Below are positions 8,758-17,956 of a stretch of 64,000 nt of DNA, one piece after another. Location of the stretch: positions 1 through 64,000 of the forward strand of contig JAFRQM010000031.1 of NCBI GenBank assembly GCA_017428625.1. Direction: 5' to 3'. This DNA comes from Clostridia bacterium. Lineage in GTDB: Bacteria; Bacillota; Clostridia; Oscillospirales; Acutalibacteraceae. How positions within the stretch are numbered: the first letter of the stretch is position 1; the number at the start of each line of letters is the position of its first letter. A model generated the notes under the pieces. The model searched no databases and was not told the origin of the DNA. It was given only the letters and a program-made list of their open reading frames with translations. Position numbers and translations under genes: made by a program.

Positions 8758-8813
8758 CAAATAAGCAATCGTCAAATACTCCTTTTATAATTGAATTAGA
8801 ATAAATAATAACA

Positions 8814-8856
8814 CCCCGGAGCAAGGATTATCTCCTTTACTCCGGGGGAATTTTTT
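8814..8856 (+). terminator. Intrinsic terminator
   Basis: An 8-bp GC stem (8814-8821 with 8840-8847), extended by an inner aagg/cctt pairing, is followed by six T at 8851-8856. It closes the phosphodiesterase-dehydratase unit. Confidence 0.85.
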
Positions 8857-8986
8857 AACTCCGCAAACCGCCGGGCGGCGGCATAAAAATTTTACCTTTG
8901 CTTTTCGGAATCGTCTTTGCGGTCTTCATTTAAAAATATATTTACTCTCCGAAATGAACAACGGTGTAATCATAACCTTCCTCAAC

Positions 8987-9856
8987 TTAAAATTCGTGTT
9001 CTGCCACAAAATCGCCGTCAAGCGTGAAAGAAACGGAAAAACCGTCGTTCTCGCCCTCCTTGAGTTCGGTGTAATACTTTTCAAAAACACTTGAATTGTC
9101 GGGCTGAAGTTTCGCAACTGTGCTGACGATTGATTTATAAGTAAGGTCGCTTCTTTCGCCGTATTCGCTGACAACAATGTCAACAGAATCTTTGCTTCCG
9201 TAGTAAATCACCCTGATTTTACCGCTGTTGATAACACCGTTAATATAATTCTCGTCAAGCGCGTCGGTGTATTCAAGCGCTTTTTCATTTACATACATTG
9301 TGTCAAGTTCGGGCATATCCCATTTATCCGCGATATAGAGTTTGTATTCCGTCGCGCCCGTCTCTTCGTCCGTTTCGCTTATAAAATACTTATTGTCAAT
9401 GTCAAAATTACCGCATCCGCTGATGTAGCCCGTTGTCAGCCCCGAATCCATACCGAGATATTTATCCGCGGCGGTTTTGAGATACATAAAGAACGCATAG
9501 CCCGTGTAATCCTGAACATCCGCTTCCTTTGTGTAGGTAAGATAATCGCCGTCAAGTCTGAACTCATAATTGCCTGAAACACCTTCATCGCCGCTGATGT
9601 TGATAAAAATGCTGTCGCCCTCAAGTTTTTCCTCAAAGACGGTGTTCTGATACATTGATTTGTATTCGTTATACTGTTCATCCGCCTTGAAGTTGTCAAG
9701 AATTGCCTGCAGGGCGGTGTTTGCCGCGGTTTCGCTCTGTGATGAGGTGCCTTCTGTCACAGGCTTTTCACCGCCGTTTAACGAGCAGGCGGCAAATGAC
9801 ATAATGACGGCTGCGGCAATCAGCAGAGAAACAACTGTTTTTATTGTTTTTGACAT
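8987..9856 (-). CDS. Hypothetical lipoprotein, 289 aa
   Basis: The N-terminus is a lipoprotein signal (MSKTIKTVVSLLIAAAVIMS, then FAAC with the lipidated Cys near residue 24), then a Glu/Ser/Thr-rich linker and a soluble acidic domain without a motif I recognise. The pattern of short beta strands (SIFINISGDEGVSGNYEFRL) suggests a lipocalin- or NTF2-like sheet, but this is weak. GAGG lies before the ATG. It is divergent from another lipoprotein gene with a similar look; the two may have related roles at the cell surface. Confidence 0.75.
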   Translation of the reverse strand: MSKTIKTVVSLLIAAAVIMSFAACSLNGGEKPVTEGTSSQSETAANTALQAILDNFKADEQYNEYKSMYQNTVFEEKLEGDSIFINISGDEGVSGNYEFRLDGDYLTYTKEADVQDYTGYAFFMYLKTAADKYLGMDSGLTTGYISGCGNFDIDNKYFISETDEETGATEYKLYIADKWDMPELDTMYVNEKALEYTDALDENYINGVINSGKIRVIYYGSKDSVDIVVSEYGERSDLTYKSIVSTVAKLQPDNSSVFEKYYTELKEGENDGFSVSFTLDGDFVAEHEF

Positions 9857-9958
9857 AATAAAACCTCACTTTCAATAATTGATTATATCGTTATTTTATC
9901 ATAAGCCCGGGCATAATTTCAAGAGGATTCCCGGGTGAATATTATCCATATAAACTGT

Positions 9959-9987
9959 TTGAAATACAGTTATTATAATGATAAATT
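9959..9987 (+). promoter_or_regulatory. Candidate promoter for the lipoprotein at 10023
   Basis: TTGAAA (9959-9964) and TAAATT (9982-9987), 17-bp spacer. AAGGAG follows, just before the ATG at 10023. Confidence 0.5.
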
Positions 9988-10022
9988 TTTTTGCAACAAT
10001 AATTATAAAGGAGTTATTGATT

Positions 10023-10791
10023 ATGAAAAAAGCACTAGCACTTATCTGCGTCCTGGCTCTGGCGGTTTCGCTCGTTGCGCTTGCAGGTTGCGGAACAAAA
10101 AAGCCGGGCGTGATTCCCGCTGACAGCAACTATATCGGCAAATGGACTGCGGTAAGCGCTGAATTCAAAGGCGAATCTCAGAATCCCGAAGAGGTTTTCG
10201 GCGGTGAATACACACTTGAACTTAACGCCGACGGCACTGGTTCGTTTATCTCATCAAAAAGACAACGGTCCTCTTGTCTGGTGGATTACCGATGACGGCA
10301 TCGGAACCAATGTTGACAACGCAAAAAGAGATATGAAATACAAAGCCGACGGCGATAAACTTGTCGGTAAATTACTCGGTATTGAATTTGTCCTTGAAAA
10401 AGTTACCGATGCCGAAGAAACCGAAGAAGCCGAAAAAACCGCTTCCGGCAGCGCGCGTCTTATGGTAATTAACAGCGAGCCCTTCGTTATCACCGCAAAA
10501 GAAGGTTTTGACAATTTCGGCGTCACCGCGCTTATCTGCGACGCTACCGAAACCTATTCATTCACCGCAAGCGATGAGAACACAACCTGGAGTGTGTTTG
10601 TTCTTGACGAAGAATTTGCAGACGACGCAAGATATCTTCCCCAGGCGGAAACCCCTGCTCTTGAAGGCGACGGAACCCTTGAAATAGAAGCGGGCAAATA
10701 CATTTACATCCTCTGCAGCGAAAATTCTTTCTCCGGCGAAACCGCATCAGACGCAACTCTTTCCATCGACTATGCGCCAGTTGCTGAATAA
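10023..10791 (+). pseudogene. Lipoprotein with lipocalin-like domain, one frameshift
   Basis: The first frame begins with a lipoprotein signal (ALAGC lipobox near residue 22) and a domain starting YIGKWTAVSAEFKG, typical of lipocalin-like Gram-positive lipoproteins. It derails at a run of five A at about 10256-10260. Dropping one A restores SSKDNGPLVWWITDDGIG and the protein then runs to 10791, about 255 aa in total. The second half contains an acidic linker (EETEEAEKTASG) and a beta-rich C-terminal domain. The break could be phase variation, decay or sequencing error; the rest of both halves is otherwise undamaged, which favours a recent or artefactual change. Confidence 0.75.
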
Positions 10792-10826
10792 AACACATAA
10801 CTAAAATAATATACAATAAATGAAAA

Positions 10827-10861
10827 ATACAGAGCATTCACAACAAATGAATGCTCTGTAT
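10827..10861. terminator. Bidirectional terminator
   Basis: A 14-bp perfect stem (10827-10840 with 10848-10861) with a 7-nt loop. An A-run on its left serves the minus-strand unit, and a short T-rich tail serves the plus-strand lipoprotein gene. Confidence 0.75.
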
Positions 10862-10862
10862 C

Positions 10863-11277
10863 TTATAATTTAAGTTTTTTCAGCGCCTCGGGAACATATT
10901 CATACGGTCGTGCTTTTTTTGCCTGCTCCTGCATCAGAATACACCGGTAAGCATTTGCAAACAAAGCCGCATCACATTCACCTTTCAGATGACTGCTCAG
11001 GGCAATAAGCGCCCTGTTAAATCCTTTCAGCTTCTTTTCGGGGTAGTATTCAATTGCCAGATAATCGTGCATACATTCCGTGTAAAGAATTGATAATCGT
11101 ATCATATACCTCTGAAATATATCTAACTCTGTCCTGCTCGCTTTTGTAAAGATATGAGCCGGAAAGTCCGCCTTTAATCGCATAGTCGTCAAACAGTTTG
11201 TCAATATCCTTTCCATTATTATAATACTGACAGAATTCAGCAAAGCTGAACGGAAAAATATGAATTGTTGTAATCAA
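10863..11277 (-). pseudogene. AAA/DUF4143 ATPase remnant plus unassigned C-terminal piece
   Basis: The frame ending at 11050 contains IHIFPFSFAEFCQYY, LFDDYAIKGGLSGSYLY and RVRYISEVYDTII, the middle part of AAA_14/DUF4143 ATPases (compare the usual PFSFKEF and GGLPG...SVYDSI patterns). There is no P-loop part and no start of its own. From about 11100 to 10863 a second frame runs on with EYYPEKKLKGFNRALIAL and ends ALKKLKL; I do not recognise this piece. The two overlap out of frame, so this is a decayed gene or junction of two fragments at the island's left edge. An intact gene of the same family lies at 12883-14229. Confidence 0.65.
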
Positions 11278-11340
11278 TAAAACTGCAGAAAATTGCAGAA
11301 TAATTACAGTATAAACTTAAAGAGCGCTTGAACGGCAGCC

Positions 11341-11386
11341 AAAAAGAAAATCCGCAAATCCTTGATATACAAGGACTTACGGACTA
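11341..11386 (+). repeat. Att-like sequence, left copy
   Basis: An A-rich stretch, then a short palindrome (tccttg-atata-caagga) and cttacgga. It resembles the sequence at 22890-22925 beside tRNA-Lys, in the same orientation. The stop codon of the serine recombinase falls inside it. Confidence 0.5.
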
Positions 11387-12858
11387 TCTGAGATTGGTGG
11401 ACTCTGGGCGTTCACATCCGAACCGCTTAATTCACTTGCTGTTGAAAGACTGACTCGTTTTGTGCCGGCTTTGCAGTTGAATACGATAATCAGGTAATCG
11501 TCAAATACATAAACGGCATTCACAAAATTGTCAATGATGTTTCTCTTATACTCTATTGAATCTTTATCGCCGCGTTTAAAACTGTTAATGTATTGGATAA
11601 TACCGTCTTTGGTTAAGAGGGACTTTGACAGTTCCTCTTTTTGTATTGCCAACTGTATTTCTGATTTTTCTTTTTCAAGTTCATCAAGACGCTGCTTTGT
11701 TGATTCGGTTATAATTCCCTGTTGGATTGCTTTGAGGAAGTTTTCAATCCCTTTTTCCGTTTCATCAAGCTGTTTTTGCAAAACAAGCATCGTTGAATTT
11801 GGCTGATCCTGAATACCTATAATATCATCGGCAATACGTTCGATGACATCGTCACGGAGAATCTTATCGGTTGTTGCTTTTACAACAAGGTTCTCGATAT
11901 AATCTTTTTTGACCGCTTTCTTGTCACAGCCGCGTTTGCGTTTGGCGCTTGCGCATTTATAGTAATAATGCTTGGCACCGGATTTCCCTGTTCCGCTTTC
12001 GCCTACCATCATGCTCTCACATTTGCCGCAGAACAATTTCGTAGTCAGCAGATATTCTTCTTTTGCTTTGAATCGTCCCGGCGCGCGATGATTTTTCTCC
12101 AGGCGCTTTTGAACCGTTTCAAATAATTCAACGGGAACAATAGCAGGAACAATGTCGGGTAAAACGATTTCTTTATATTTGAATTCGCCGATATATTTCC
12201 TGTTGGAAAGTATTTTATTGAAACTGTTCGGAACAAAATCGTTGCCGGCTTTTGTCTTTATTCCTCTGCTCGTTAAATCGGCTGCAATTTCCTTTTTGGT
12301 TTCACCGTTTGCGTATCTCTGAAATATTTCGAGAACGATGGGTGCCGTTGCTGGATTAATTGCAAGACGTTGCTCTGAATCAAGTATATATCCGAAAGGA
12401 ACACCGCCGCCGTTGGTTTTGCCTTTGAGTGCGTTTTCGGTCTGACCTCTGCGTATCTTTTCCGAAAGCTCTGCAGAATAGAATTCGGCATAACCTTCAA
12501 GGATTGATTCCATCAATATACCGACCGAGCCGTCTGCAATCTGCTCGGTTGCCGAAACTACCTTTACACCATTCTTACGAAGAATTCTTTTGTTGTTGGC
12601 ACTGTCATATCTATTACGCGCAAAGCGGTCAAGCTTCCATACTATTACAACATCAAACTTATGCTTTTCACTGTCCTTTATCATCCGCTGAAAATCCGGT
12701 CTGTCATCGGTCTTTGCTGAAAAAGCGCGGTCGATATAGTGTTCAATTACTACCATATCATTCTTTTCAGCAAATTCAGTGCATTCCCTGATCTGACCTT
12801 CAATAGATTCTTCTCGCTGACTGTCGGATGAATATCGGGCGTAAATTACTGCGTTCAT
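11377..12858 (-). CDS. Large serine recombinase
   Basis: A 493-aa site-specific recombinase. The resolvase catalytic domain is at residues 1-145 with YARYSSDSQ (nucleophile Ser10, Arg8) and WKLDRFARNRYD. The Recombinase domain follows (KGKTNGGGVPFGYILD and NRKYIGEF). A zinc ribbon comes next (CGKCESM ... YKCASAKRKRGCDK) and then a coiled-coil tail. All catalytic residues and the normal length of the TnpX/phage integrase class are present, so it is probably active. The start at 12858 has AGGTG seven bases upstream. It sits at the end of the island next to the att-like repeat, the usual place for the gene that moves the element. Confidence 0.92.
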   Translation of the reverse strand: MNAVIYARYSSDSQREESIEGQIRECTEFAEKNDMVVIEHYIDRAFSAKTDDRPDFQRMIKDSEKHKFDVVIVWKLDRFARNRYDSANNKRILRKNGVKVVSATEQIADGSVGILMESILEGYAEFYSAELSEKIRRGQTENALKGKTNGGGVPFGYILDSEQRLAINPATAPIVLEIFQRYANGETKKEIAADLTSRGIKTKAGNDFVPNSFNKILSNRKYIGEFKYKEIVLPDIVPAIVPVELFETVQKRLEKNHRAPGRFKAKEEYLLTTKLFCGKCESMMVGESGTGKSGAKHYYYKCASAKRKRGCDKKAVKKDYIENLVVKATTDKILRDDVIERIADDIIGIQDQPNSTMLVLQKQLDETEKGIENFLKAIQQGIITESTKQRLDELEKEKSEIQLAIQKEELSKSLLTKDGIIQYINSFKRGDKDSIEYKRNIIDNFVNAVYVFDDYLIIVFNCKAGTKRVSLSTASELSGSDVNAQSPPISDSP

Positions 12859-12882
12859 TAGTTCACCTAATTCCTTTTACAA

Positions 12883-14229
12883 TCATATTAATCCCGTCAT
12901 ATAAATAGGAATATATGAAATTCCGTCTTCAATTCTCAAATCCTTAGTGTAAACAATATATTTGCTGTTTGATTTCAGCTTATACTTTTCTTTGAAATAA
13001 TCAAACGATTTGTGATTTTTGTAGCTTGATGATTTAACTTCAATCGGAACAAGGCGTTTGCCTTTTACTGTAAGGAAATCAATTTCATATCGTTTCTCGG
13101 ATTTGTTGCCTGGAGCAGTATAATAAAACTCATGAAAGTATAATTCGTGCCCGTTGACTCTGAGCATTTGAGAAACGATATTTTCAAATATCATACCTTG
13201 ATTTATATCCAGATTATCGATAATCAGGGCGCGATATAATTTATCTGCATTTTCTCCGCTTGTTTGTAGAATATATGTTACAAGCAAGCCAGTGTCACCC
13301 ATAAACATTTTAAACTTGCTTCTGTCTGCATACAGTTCAAGCGCAACTTCGGGCTTGGTTACATTTATACAATTATTGACAATCATTGACTCGTTAAGAA
13401 AGTCTATGGCATTACCGTAACTGCGTGTTCTTGCGTTTTCGTCAATTGTTGCCAAACGAAAAACAGAATTATGATTTGACAATTGATCCGGCAGTGATTT
13501 GAAAACCGCGGAAGCGTTATCGCTGTCATCTGTATCGTGCTTTTTCAAGTCCTGTATATACAGTTTGAGAATATTTCTCTTTACCCTGTCAATTTCTCGG
13601 AAATTTTTTCCGGAAACATATGCTTCAACCGCCTGCGGCATACCACCTACTGCCATATATGATCTGAACTGTTGCATTATCTTGCGGTGTATTTCCTGCC
13701 CCAGCGGTTTCTTATTATTAAAAGCTTCGTTTATCGCATCATAATAAACATAGTTATTGTTTGCCCACAGAAATTCTTCAAAATCCATGGGAAACATTTT
13801 TATGCTTTCTTCTTCTGACGGGATAAGAATATCTTTAACGTTTTTGTTTATGGAAATAAGTGAGCCGGTTTCAATATAATCATATCTACCATCCTTTACC
13901 AGCTGCTTTATTGCCTGCCTTGCCTTTGGAAACAATTGCACTTCATCAAAAATGATAAGTGATTCTCTCGGTTTCAGCGTCTTACCGCAAATCAAAAACA
14001 GATTTCTGAAAAAAGTATCAAGATTACCAATGTTTTCAAAGTTATCTTTAAGTGCTTTTTCCGCCAGTGAAAAATCTATGATAATATAGCTCTTGTATTC
14101 TTTTTTGGCAAACTCTTCCGCCACAGTGCTTTTGCCGACTCGTCTTGCTCCTTCAATTAATAAAGCGGATGAACCGGCAGACTCTTCTTTCCAGTTTTTT
14201 AAATCGTCATATATTTTCCTTTTGAACAT
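12883..14229 (-). CDS. AAA ATPase with C-terminal DUF4143
   Basis: A 448-aa ATPase. Walker A is GARRVGKST (residues 27-35) and Walker B LIIFDEVQ (91-98), followed by ETGSLIS, a sensor-like motif. The C-terminal DUF4143 carries YEIDFLTVKGKRLVPIEVKSS, a PD-(D/E)XK-like arrangement seen in this family. These proteins are common on mobile DNA and their cellular role is unsettled. The start at 14229 is favoured over the ATG at 14256 because GGGGTG lies just before it. It is 24 bp upstream of the recombinase gene in the same direction, so the two may be co-transcribed. Confidence 0.85.
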   Translation of the reverse strand: MFKRKIYDDLKNWKEESAGSSALLIEGARRVGKSTVAEEFAKKEYKSYIIIDFSLAEKALKDNFENIGNLDTFFRNLFLICGKTLKPRESLIIFDEVQLFPKARQAIKQLVKDGRYDYIETGSLISINKNVKDILIPSEEESIKMFPMDFEEFLWANNNYVYYDAINEAFNNKKPLGQEIHRKIMQQFRSYMAVGGMPQAVEAYVSGKNFREIDRVKRNILKLYIQDLKKHDTDDSDNASAVFKSLPDQLSNHNSVFRLATIDENARTRSYGNAIDFLNESMIVNNCINVTKPEVALELYADRSKFKMFMGDTGLLVTYILQTSGENADKLYRALIIDNLDINQGMIFENIVSQMLRVNGHELYFHEFYYTAPGNKSEKRYEIDFLTVKGKRLVPIEVKSSSYKNHKSFDYFKEKYKLKSNSKYIVYTKDLRIEDGISYIPIYMTGLI

Positions 14230-14256
14230 CTTTTTCACCCCGTTTGATAATACCAT

Positions 14257-14665
14257 AAATATAATTGTATTTCAAGCATAATCTTCCGAAATTACAAATT
14301 ATTATATTTTATGATTGCACGATATTACAATATCTTATTCGAATATATTTCACGAATATCAGAACTTGAGCAGTGTTGCGAACGCAAATTTTTTCGTTCG
14401 CAATATCGTTCGTTTCATTCTTTTTTAGCGAAATACTTTTACGATGCATTTTTGCAACTTTTCTTATTTTATTAATCCGTTTTGTTGCATTTTTGCAACA
14501 TAGCTGTATTTTCGACAGGTCAACTGTAAAATTATAATAGGAAACCGAAATGTTTTTCATTGAATCTCAAATTGAAAATTGATAAAATATATTTGATTGA
14601 TTTTTTCCAACCTTTTTCACTTTCACGTGTCTGTATAAGTGAAAGCTGCTTTCGAGGTATTACAA
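14257..14665. other. AT-rich divergent intergenic region
   Basis: About 400 bases between the ATPase and the sigma-factor gene, with no credible gene. A sequence tgcatttttgcaac-like occurs twice, near 14443 and 14485, the second as ttgcatttttgcaaca. It forms a short palindromic repeat that could be an operator. No clear promoter was identified. Confidence 0.45.
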
Positions 14666-16321
14666 ATGGACAAACAGGATGCCGAAAGAATTACAACTGA
14701 ATATCTTAAACCCGTTTATGGTTTTGCTCTTAAAAGATGCCGTAGTCTTCAGGACGCAGAGGATTTATCTCAGGACATCGTTCTGAGGGTCTTTACTGTG
14801 CTGCTAAAACGGAAAGACATTGTTGATGTGCAAAAATATGTGTGGACGATAGCGCATAATTGTCTCTCGAACTACTACCGTAACAACAGTATTTCAGCAG
14901 AAGTATTGTCTTCGGAAGAATTATCCGGGATGATTGCCGATAACACGGATTTTGAAAGCGATTTCATTATTAATACGGAAATAACTAAACTCAGGACTGA
15001 AATTGCATATCTCTCTAAAATTCAAAGAGAAATAGTAATCAGTTATTATTATGAAAACAAAAAGCAAAACCAGATAGCGGAAGAAATGGGTATTCCTGTC
15101 GGAACAGTCAAATGGCATTTGTTTGAAGCCAGAAAAGAACTGAAAAGAGGTATGGAAACCATGAGGGAAAACAGCGAATTAAAGTTTAATCCTGTTAAAT
15201 TTTCGGAAATCGGAACAAACGGAATAATAGGTGATAACGGAACGAATCAGATTTACTTCAAAACTTTTTTGCCGCAGAACATTATTTACTCTGTATGGAA
15301 ATCGGCAAAAACGGTAAACGAAATAGCCGATGAACTCGGTGTTTCACCTGTTTATGTTGAAAGCGAAGCTGAATTACTTGAATACTACGGTTTTCTGACA
15401 AAACACAGCGAAAGGTATTTATGTAACATTCTTCTTGATGAGCCAACCGATGAAATAGTTGCTTTGCAAAATGAAATGTATGAAAAAATATCCGTTATCT
15501 TTGCAAATGAATTGTTTGACGAACTTCAAAAAACCGATATTCTCGATGATTGCGGTATTCTCGGCGGTTTTACCGGAGATGTTTCACTTTCAGATCCAGG
15601 CAATCGTGACAAAAACTTTTTGTTATGGGCATTGATTCCGTTTATTACAGCATCAAGCGGTGAAGCAGGCTCAGGCGTTTCATTTGATGAAGTAGCCACA
15701 TACAGAGCGGACGGCGGCTATAACATCTGTTTCGCCGCAGTTGAAAACACCGCATCAAAGAAAATCAGAAACATCAACAGCATTAATACCGCCTACGGAC
15801 CTTATTACAGAGAAAGCAGTATAATAAATTATTTTCAGTTTGATTCCGAATGGTCTGGACGAAGAATTGACAGCGAGTTCCTTTATAAAGAAAGAGATTA
15901 TATCCGGCTTCTTGAAAACATCATAAACGATGATGAAATAAGTCCCGTTGACGCTGCTATGCTTGCGCAGACCGGCTTGATAAAAACCTGCGGTGAGCCT
16001 GACGAGCTGCATAAAATCGCATTAAGATGTATTTTAATAAATAATGCGGAAACCGAAGAAAAATATGTTTCAATCGGCGACAGAATAAAGGAAAAACACA
16101 AGGTTGAGTTTTTCAAGTATATAAAGCGTTATACCGATGCTGTTCTTTCCGAAACTCCTGCACATTTAAGAAAACTTCGTGAGTATGAGTTGCAATTTAC
16201 TATTTTTGGAGATAAAAGATTTATTACCAACTGCCTTTGCGAACTTGTCCGCAACGGTAAACTCCAACCGCCGGCCGAAGAGCAAAAATCAGCACTGAGC
16301 ACGATAATTATTAGAAAATAA
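14666..16321 (+). CDS. ECF-type sigma factor with long C-terminal extension
   Basis: A 551-aa protein. Residues 1-75 are sigma region 2 (YGFALKRCRSLQDAEDLSQDIVLRVF) and residues 108-162 region 4 (YLSKIQREIVISYYYENKK, then QIAEEMGIPVGTVKWHLFEAR). After that come about 385 residues not found in simple ECF factors. A second helix-turn-helix lies near 205-245 (VWKSAKTVNEIADELGVSPVYVESEAE is its core), then a soluble mixed domain with no motif I know. No membrane segment or anti-sigma gene is visible, so the extension may itself regulate the factor. Start 14666 has GAGG upstream; a GTG at 14639 lacks one. Confidence 0.85.
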   Translation: MDKQDAERITTEYLKPVYGFALKRCRSLQDAEDLSQDIVLRVFTVLLKRKDIVDVQKYVWTIAHNCLSNYYRNNSISAEVLSSEELSGMIADNTDFESDFIINTEITKLRTEIAYLSKIQREIVISYYYENKKQNQIAEEMGIPVGTVKWHLFEARKELKRGMETMRENSELKFNPVKFSEIGTNGIIGDNGTNQIYFKTFLPQNIIYSVWKSAKTVNEIADELGVSPVYVESEAELLEYYGFLTKHSERYLCNILLDEPTDEIVALQNEMYEKISVIFANELFDELQKTDILDDCGILGGFTGDVSLSDPGNRDKNFLLWALIPFITASSGEAGSGVSFDEVATYRADGGYNICFAAVENTASKKIRNINSINTAYGPYYRESSIINYFQFDSEWSGRRIDSEFLYKERDYIRLLENIINDDEISPVDAAMLAQTGLIKTCGEPDELHKIALRCILINNAETEEKYVSIGDRIKEKHKVEFFKYIKRYTDAVLSETPAHLRKLREYELQFTIFGDKRFITNCLCELVRNGKLQPPAEEQKSALSTIIIRK

Positions 16322-16376
16322 AGCGTTGTCATTTTTGTTTTTGGAGTAAATCGTGGTAATATCTCATTGCACAATT

Positions 16377-16418
16377 GCCGCAATCCTTTAATTCACAAGG
16401 AATTGCGGCTATTATTTT
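16377..16418 (+). terminator. Intrinsic terminator after the sigma-factor gene
   Basis: Stem gccgcaat-cctt (16377-16388) pairs with aagg-aattgcggc (16397-16409) with one bulged base, followed by tattatttt. Confidence 0.7.
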
Positions 16419-16612
16419 GACTCTGCTATTGGAGAGATAATAATCTTCAGTTCAAACAATCAATGCCGCGAAAGAAATAATTATGCCTAACATAAATGGA
16501 ATAGCAGAAATTCAACGATCGCTTGGATGTGAAACAATGAATTGATTATTGCTTTCCCTATAATTCGTGCTATGATGTAATTACACCGGTGATAAAAATA
16601 GGAGGTGCAATT

Positions 16613-17737
16613 ATGCAGCTTGAATTAGGAAAAAGAATACGCGAACTCCGGCGACGTGACGGGCGCAAGCAGGAAGATCTTGCAGAGGCAATCGGCGTTA
16701 CTTCGCAGGCGGTATCGCGATGGGAAGCAAACGGCGGGTATCCCGATATGGAAATGATACCATCAATAGCAAATTATTTCGGAATCACTATAGATGAGCT
16801 GTTCGGAGTTGATAAGGCGAAAAATGAAGAAGAAATCCTTGAAATCGTTGATAAATTTGATAACGGCAAGTATAAAGGGAGCGATGGTTCGCTGTCATTT
16901 ATGGCAGAAGCTTATCATAAATATCCCTCCGATTTTCGCATACTTGTTCGTTATATGCATTCGCTCATAAACGATAATGTTGATGCCGGCGATTACCTGA
17001 AAAACAAAAAGGAAATCTTTGCGATTTATGACAGAATACAAAATAATAGCACCAATGATGCAATAAGAATGTATGCCAAAAACCTTATGATTCATTACTT
17101 TAAGCCGCTCATACGGGTGGAAAACAGCGGAGTAACCGAACGGGATATGTACAACCTTATTGAGGAAATGCCCGCGATTCCCGATTCAAAAGAATACCTG
17201 ATGAGTTATATGCCGCCGGATGTTGAAAAAGTTGAAAAGGGCTGTCAAAACCTGTTTGACAAACTGATGTATTACTTTAACAATACCATTTCTCATTTTT
17301 CGCGCAGCTATATGTTAACGGGAGTTGAACCCACCGAAGACCAGATTCAAAGAGCTGTTGAGGCGTTGGAGCTTACGGTTAAAATATTTGACCTCGTTTA
17401 TACAGACGGAAACTATGGTGTGTGTTGGCGAGTGGCAATATATAATTACGGCTATCTCGGGCAGTATTATCACAAGCTCGGCAATGATAAAAAAGCGCTT
17501 GAAAACCTGAAAAAGTGCGCCGAACTTGCAAAATATTTTGATGAAATGCCGAATATCACGGAACGCACCGCATTATTGTTTAAAGGCACGACCATAAATA
17601 AACAGGAGGATATTGCCGTTTTTCTTGATACAAGCGTCTGCAAGCAAATGACAAACCGTATGCTGAACGATTATCCGCTATCAGATGAATTCAAAGCAAC
17701 ACCTGAGTTCCGGAAAATAATTGGTATTATGAAATAA
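16613..17737 (+). CDS. XRE-family regulator with C-terminal helical domain
   Basis: A 374-aa protein. Residues 1-65 are an XRE helix-turn-helix (LGKRIRELRRRDGRKQEDLA, EAIGVTSQAVSRWEANGGYP, DELFG). The rest is alpha-helical and resembles TPR-type repeats (YNYGYLGQYYHKLGNDKKAL is one clear unit), as in many Clostridial XRE regulators that sense a ligand or peptide. Start 16613 is chosen for the perfect AGGAGGTG seven bases upstream. It is a stand-alone unit with its own terminator. Its target is unknown. Confidence 0.85.
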   Translation: MQLELGKRIRELRRRDGRKQEDLAEAIGVTSQAVSRWEANGGYPDMEMIPSIANYFGITIDELFGVDKAKNEEEILEIVDKFDNGKYKGSDGSLSFMAEAYHKYPSDFRILVRYMHSLINDNVDAGDYLKNKKEIFAIYDRIQNNSTNDAIRMYAKNLMIHYFKPLIRVENSGVTERDMYNLIEEMPAIPDSKEYLMSYMPPDVEKVEKGCQNLFDKLMYYFNNTISHFSRSYMLTGVEPTEDQIQRAVEALELTVKIFDLVYTDGNYGVCWRVAIYNYGYLGQYYHKLGNDKKALENLKKCAELAKYFDEMPNITERTALLFKGTTINKQEDIAVFLDTSVCKQMTNRMLNDYPLSDEFKATPEFRKIIGIMK

Positions 17738-17807
17738 CTAATTGGGCTGTAAAAGATATCTCTAAAAAAGAACTGCAATCACACAACATAATATTTCTTA
17801 CATTTTT

Positions 17808-17850
17808 AAGGGTACGGAGAACATTGAAATCTCCGTACCCTTTGATATTT
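17808..17850 (+). terminator. Intrinsic terminator
   Basis: A 13-bp perfect stem (17808-17820 with 17830-17842) and a 9-nt loop, with A residues on the left and a weak T-rich tail on the right. It lies between convergent genes and probably serves both. Confidence 0.75.
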
Positions 17851-17956
17851 AAGGATTCTGTTTCATAAAGTGTCGCAATAAATGGTAAGGAAGTATAATT
17901 CCTCAATAGTCAATAAAGCGGTGACAAGCTTAATAATAAAAGTATAGAAAATGTTT

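Noticed and set aside
9905..9935. Paired CCCGGG sites considered as a terminator between the divergent lipoprotein genes
   Set aside because: The stem is only 6 bp with a 19-nt loop and no T-run, and terminators are not expected between divergent starts.
12429..12791. A 120-codon plus-strand frame inside the serine recombinase region
   Set aside because: Lies fully antisense to the conserved resolvase catalytic domain; composition is that of a shadow frame.
14440..14500. Repeated tgcatttttgcaa-like units considered as a CRISPR or iteron array
   Set aside because: Only two copies, irregular spacing, no replication protein or cas gene nearby; kept only as a possible operator.
14309..14560. 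An 83-codon frame in the AT-rich gap before the sigma-factor gene
   Set aside because: No ribosome site, extreme AT content, Lys/Ile/Asn composition typical of random frames.
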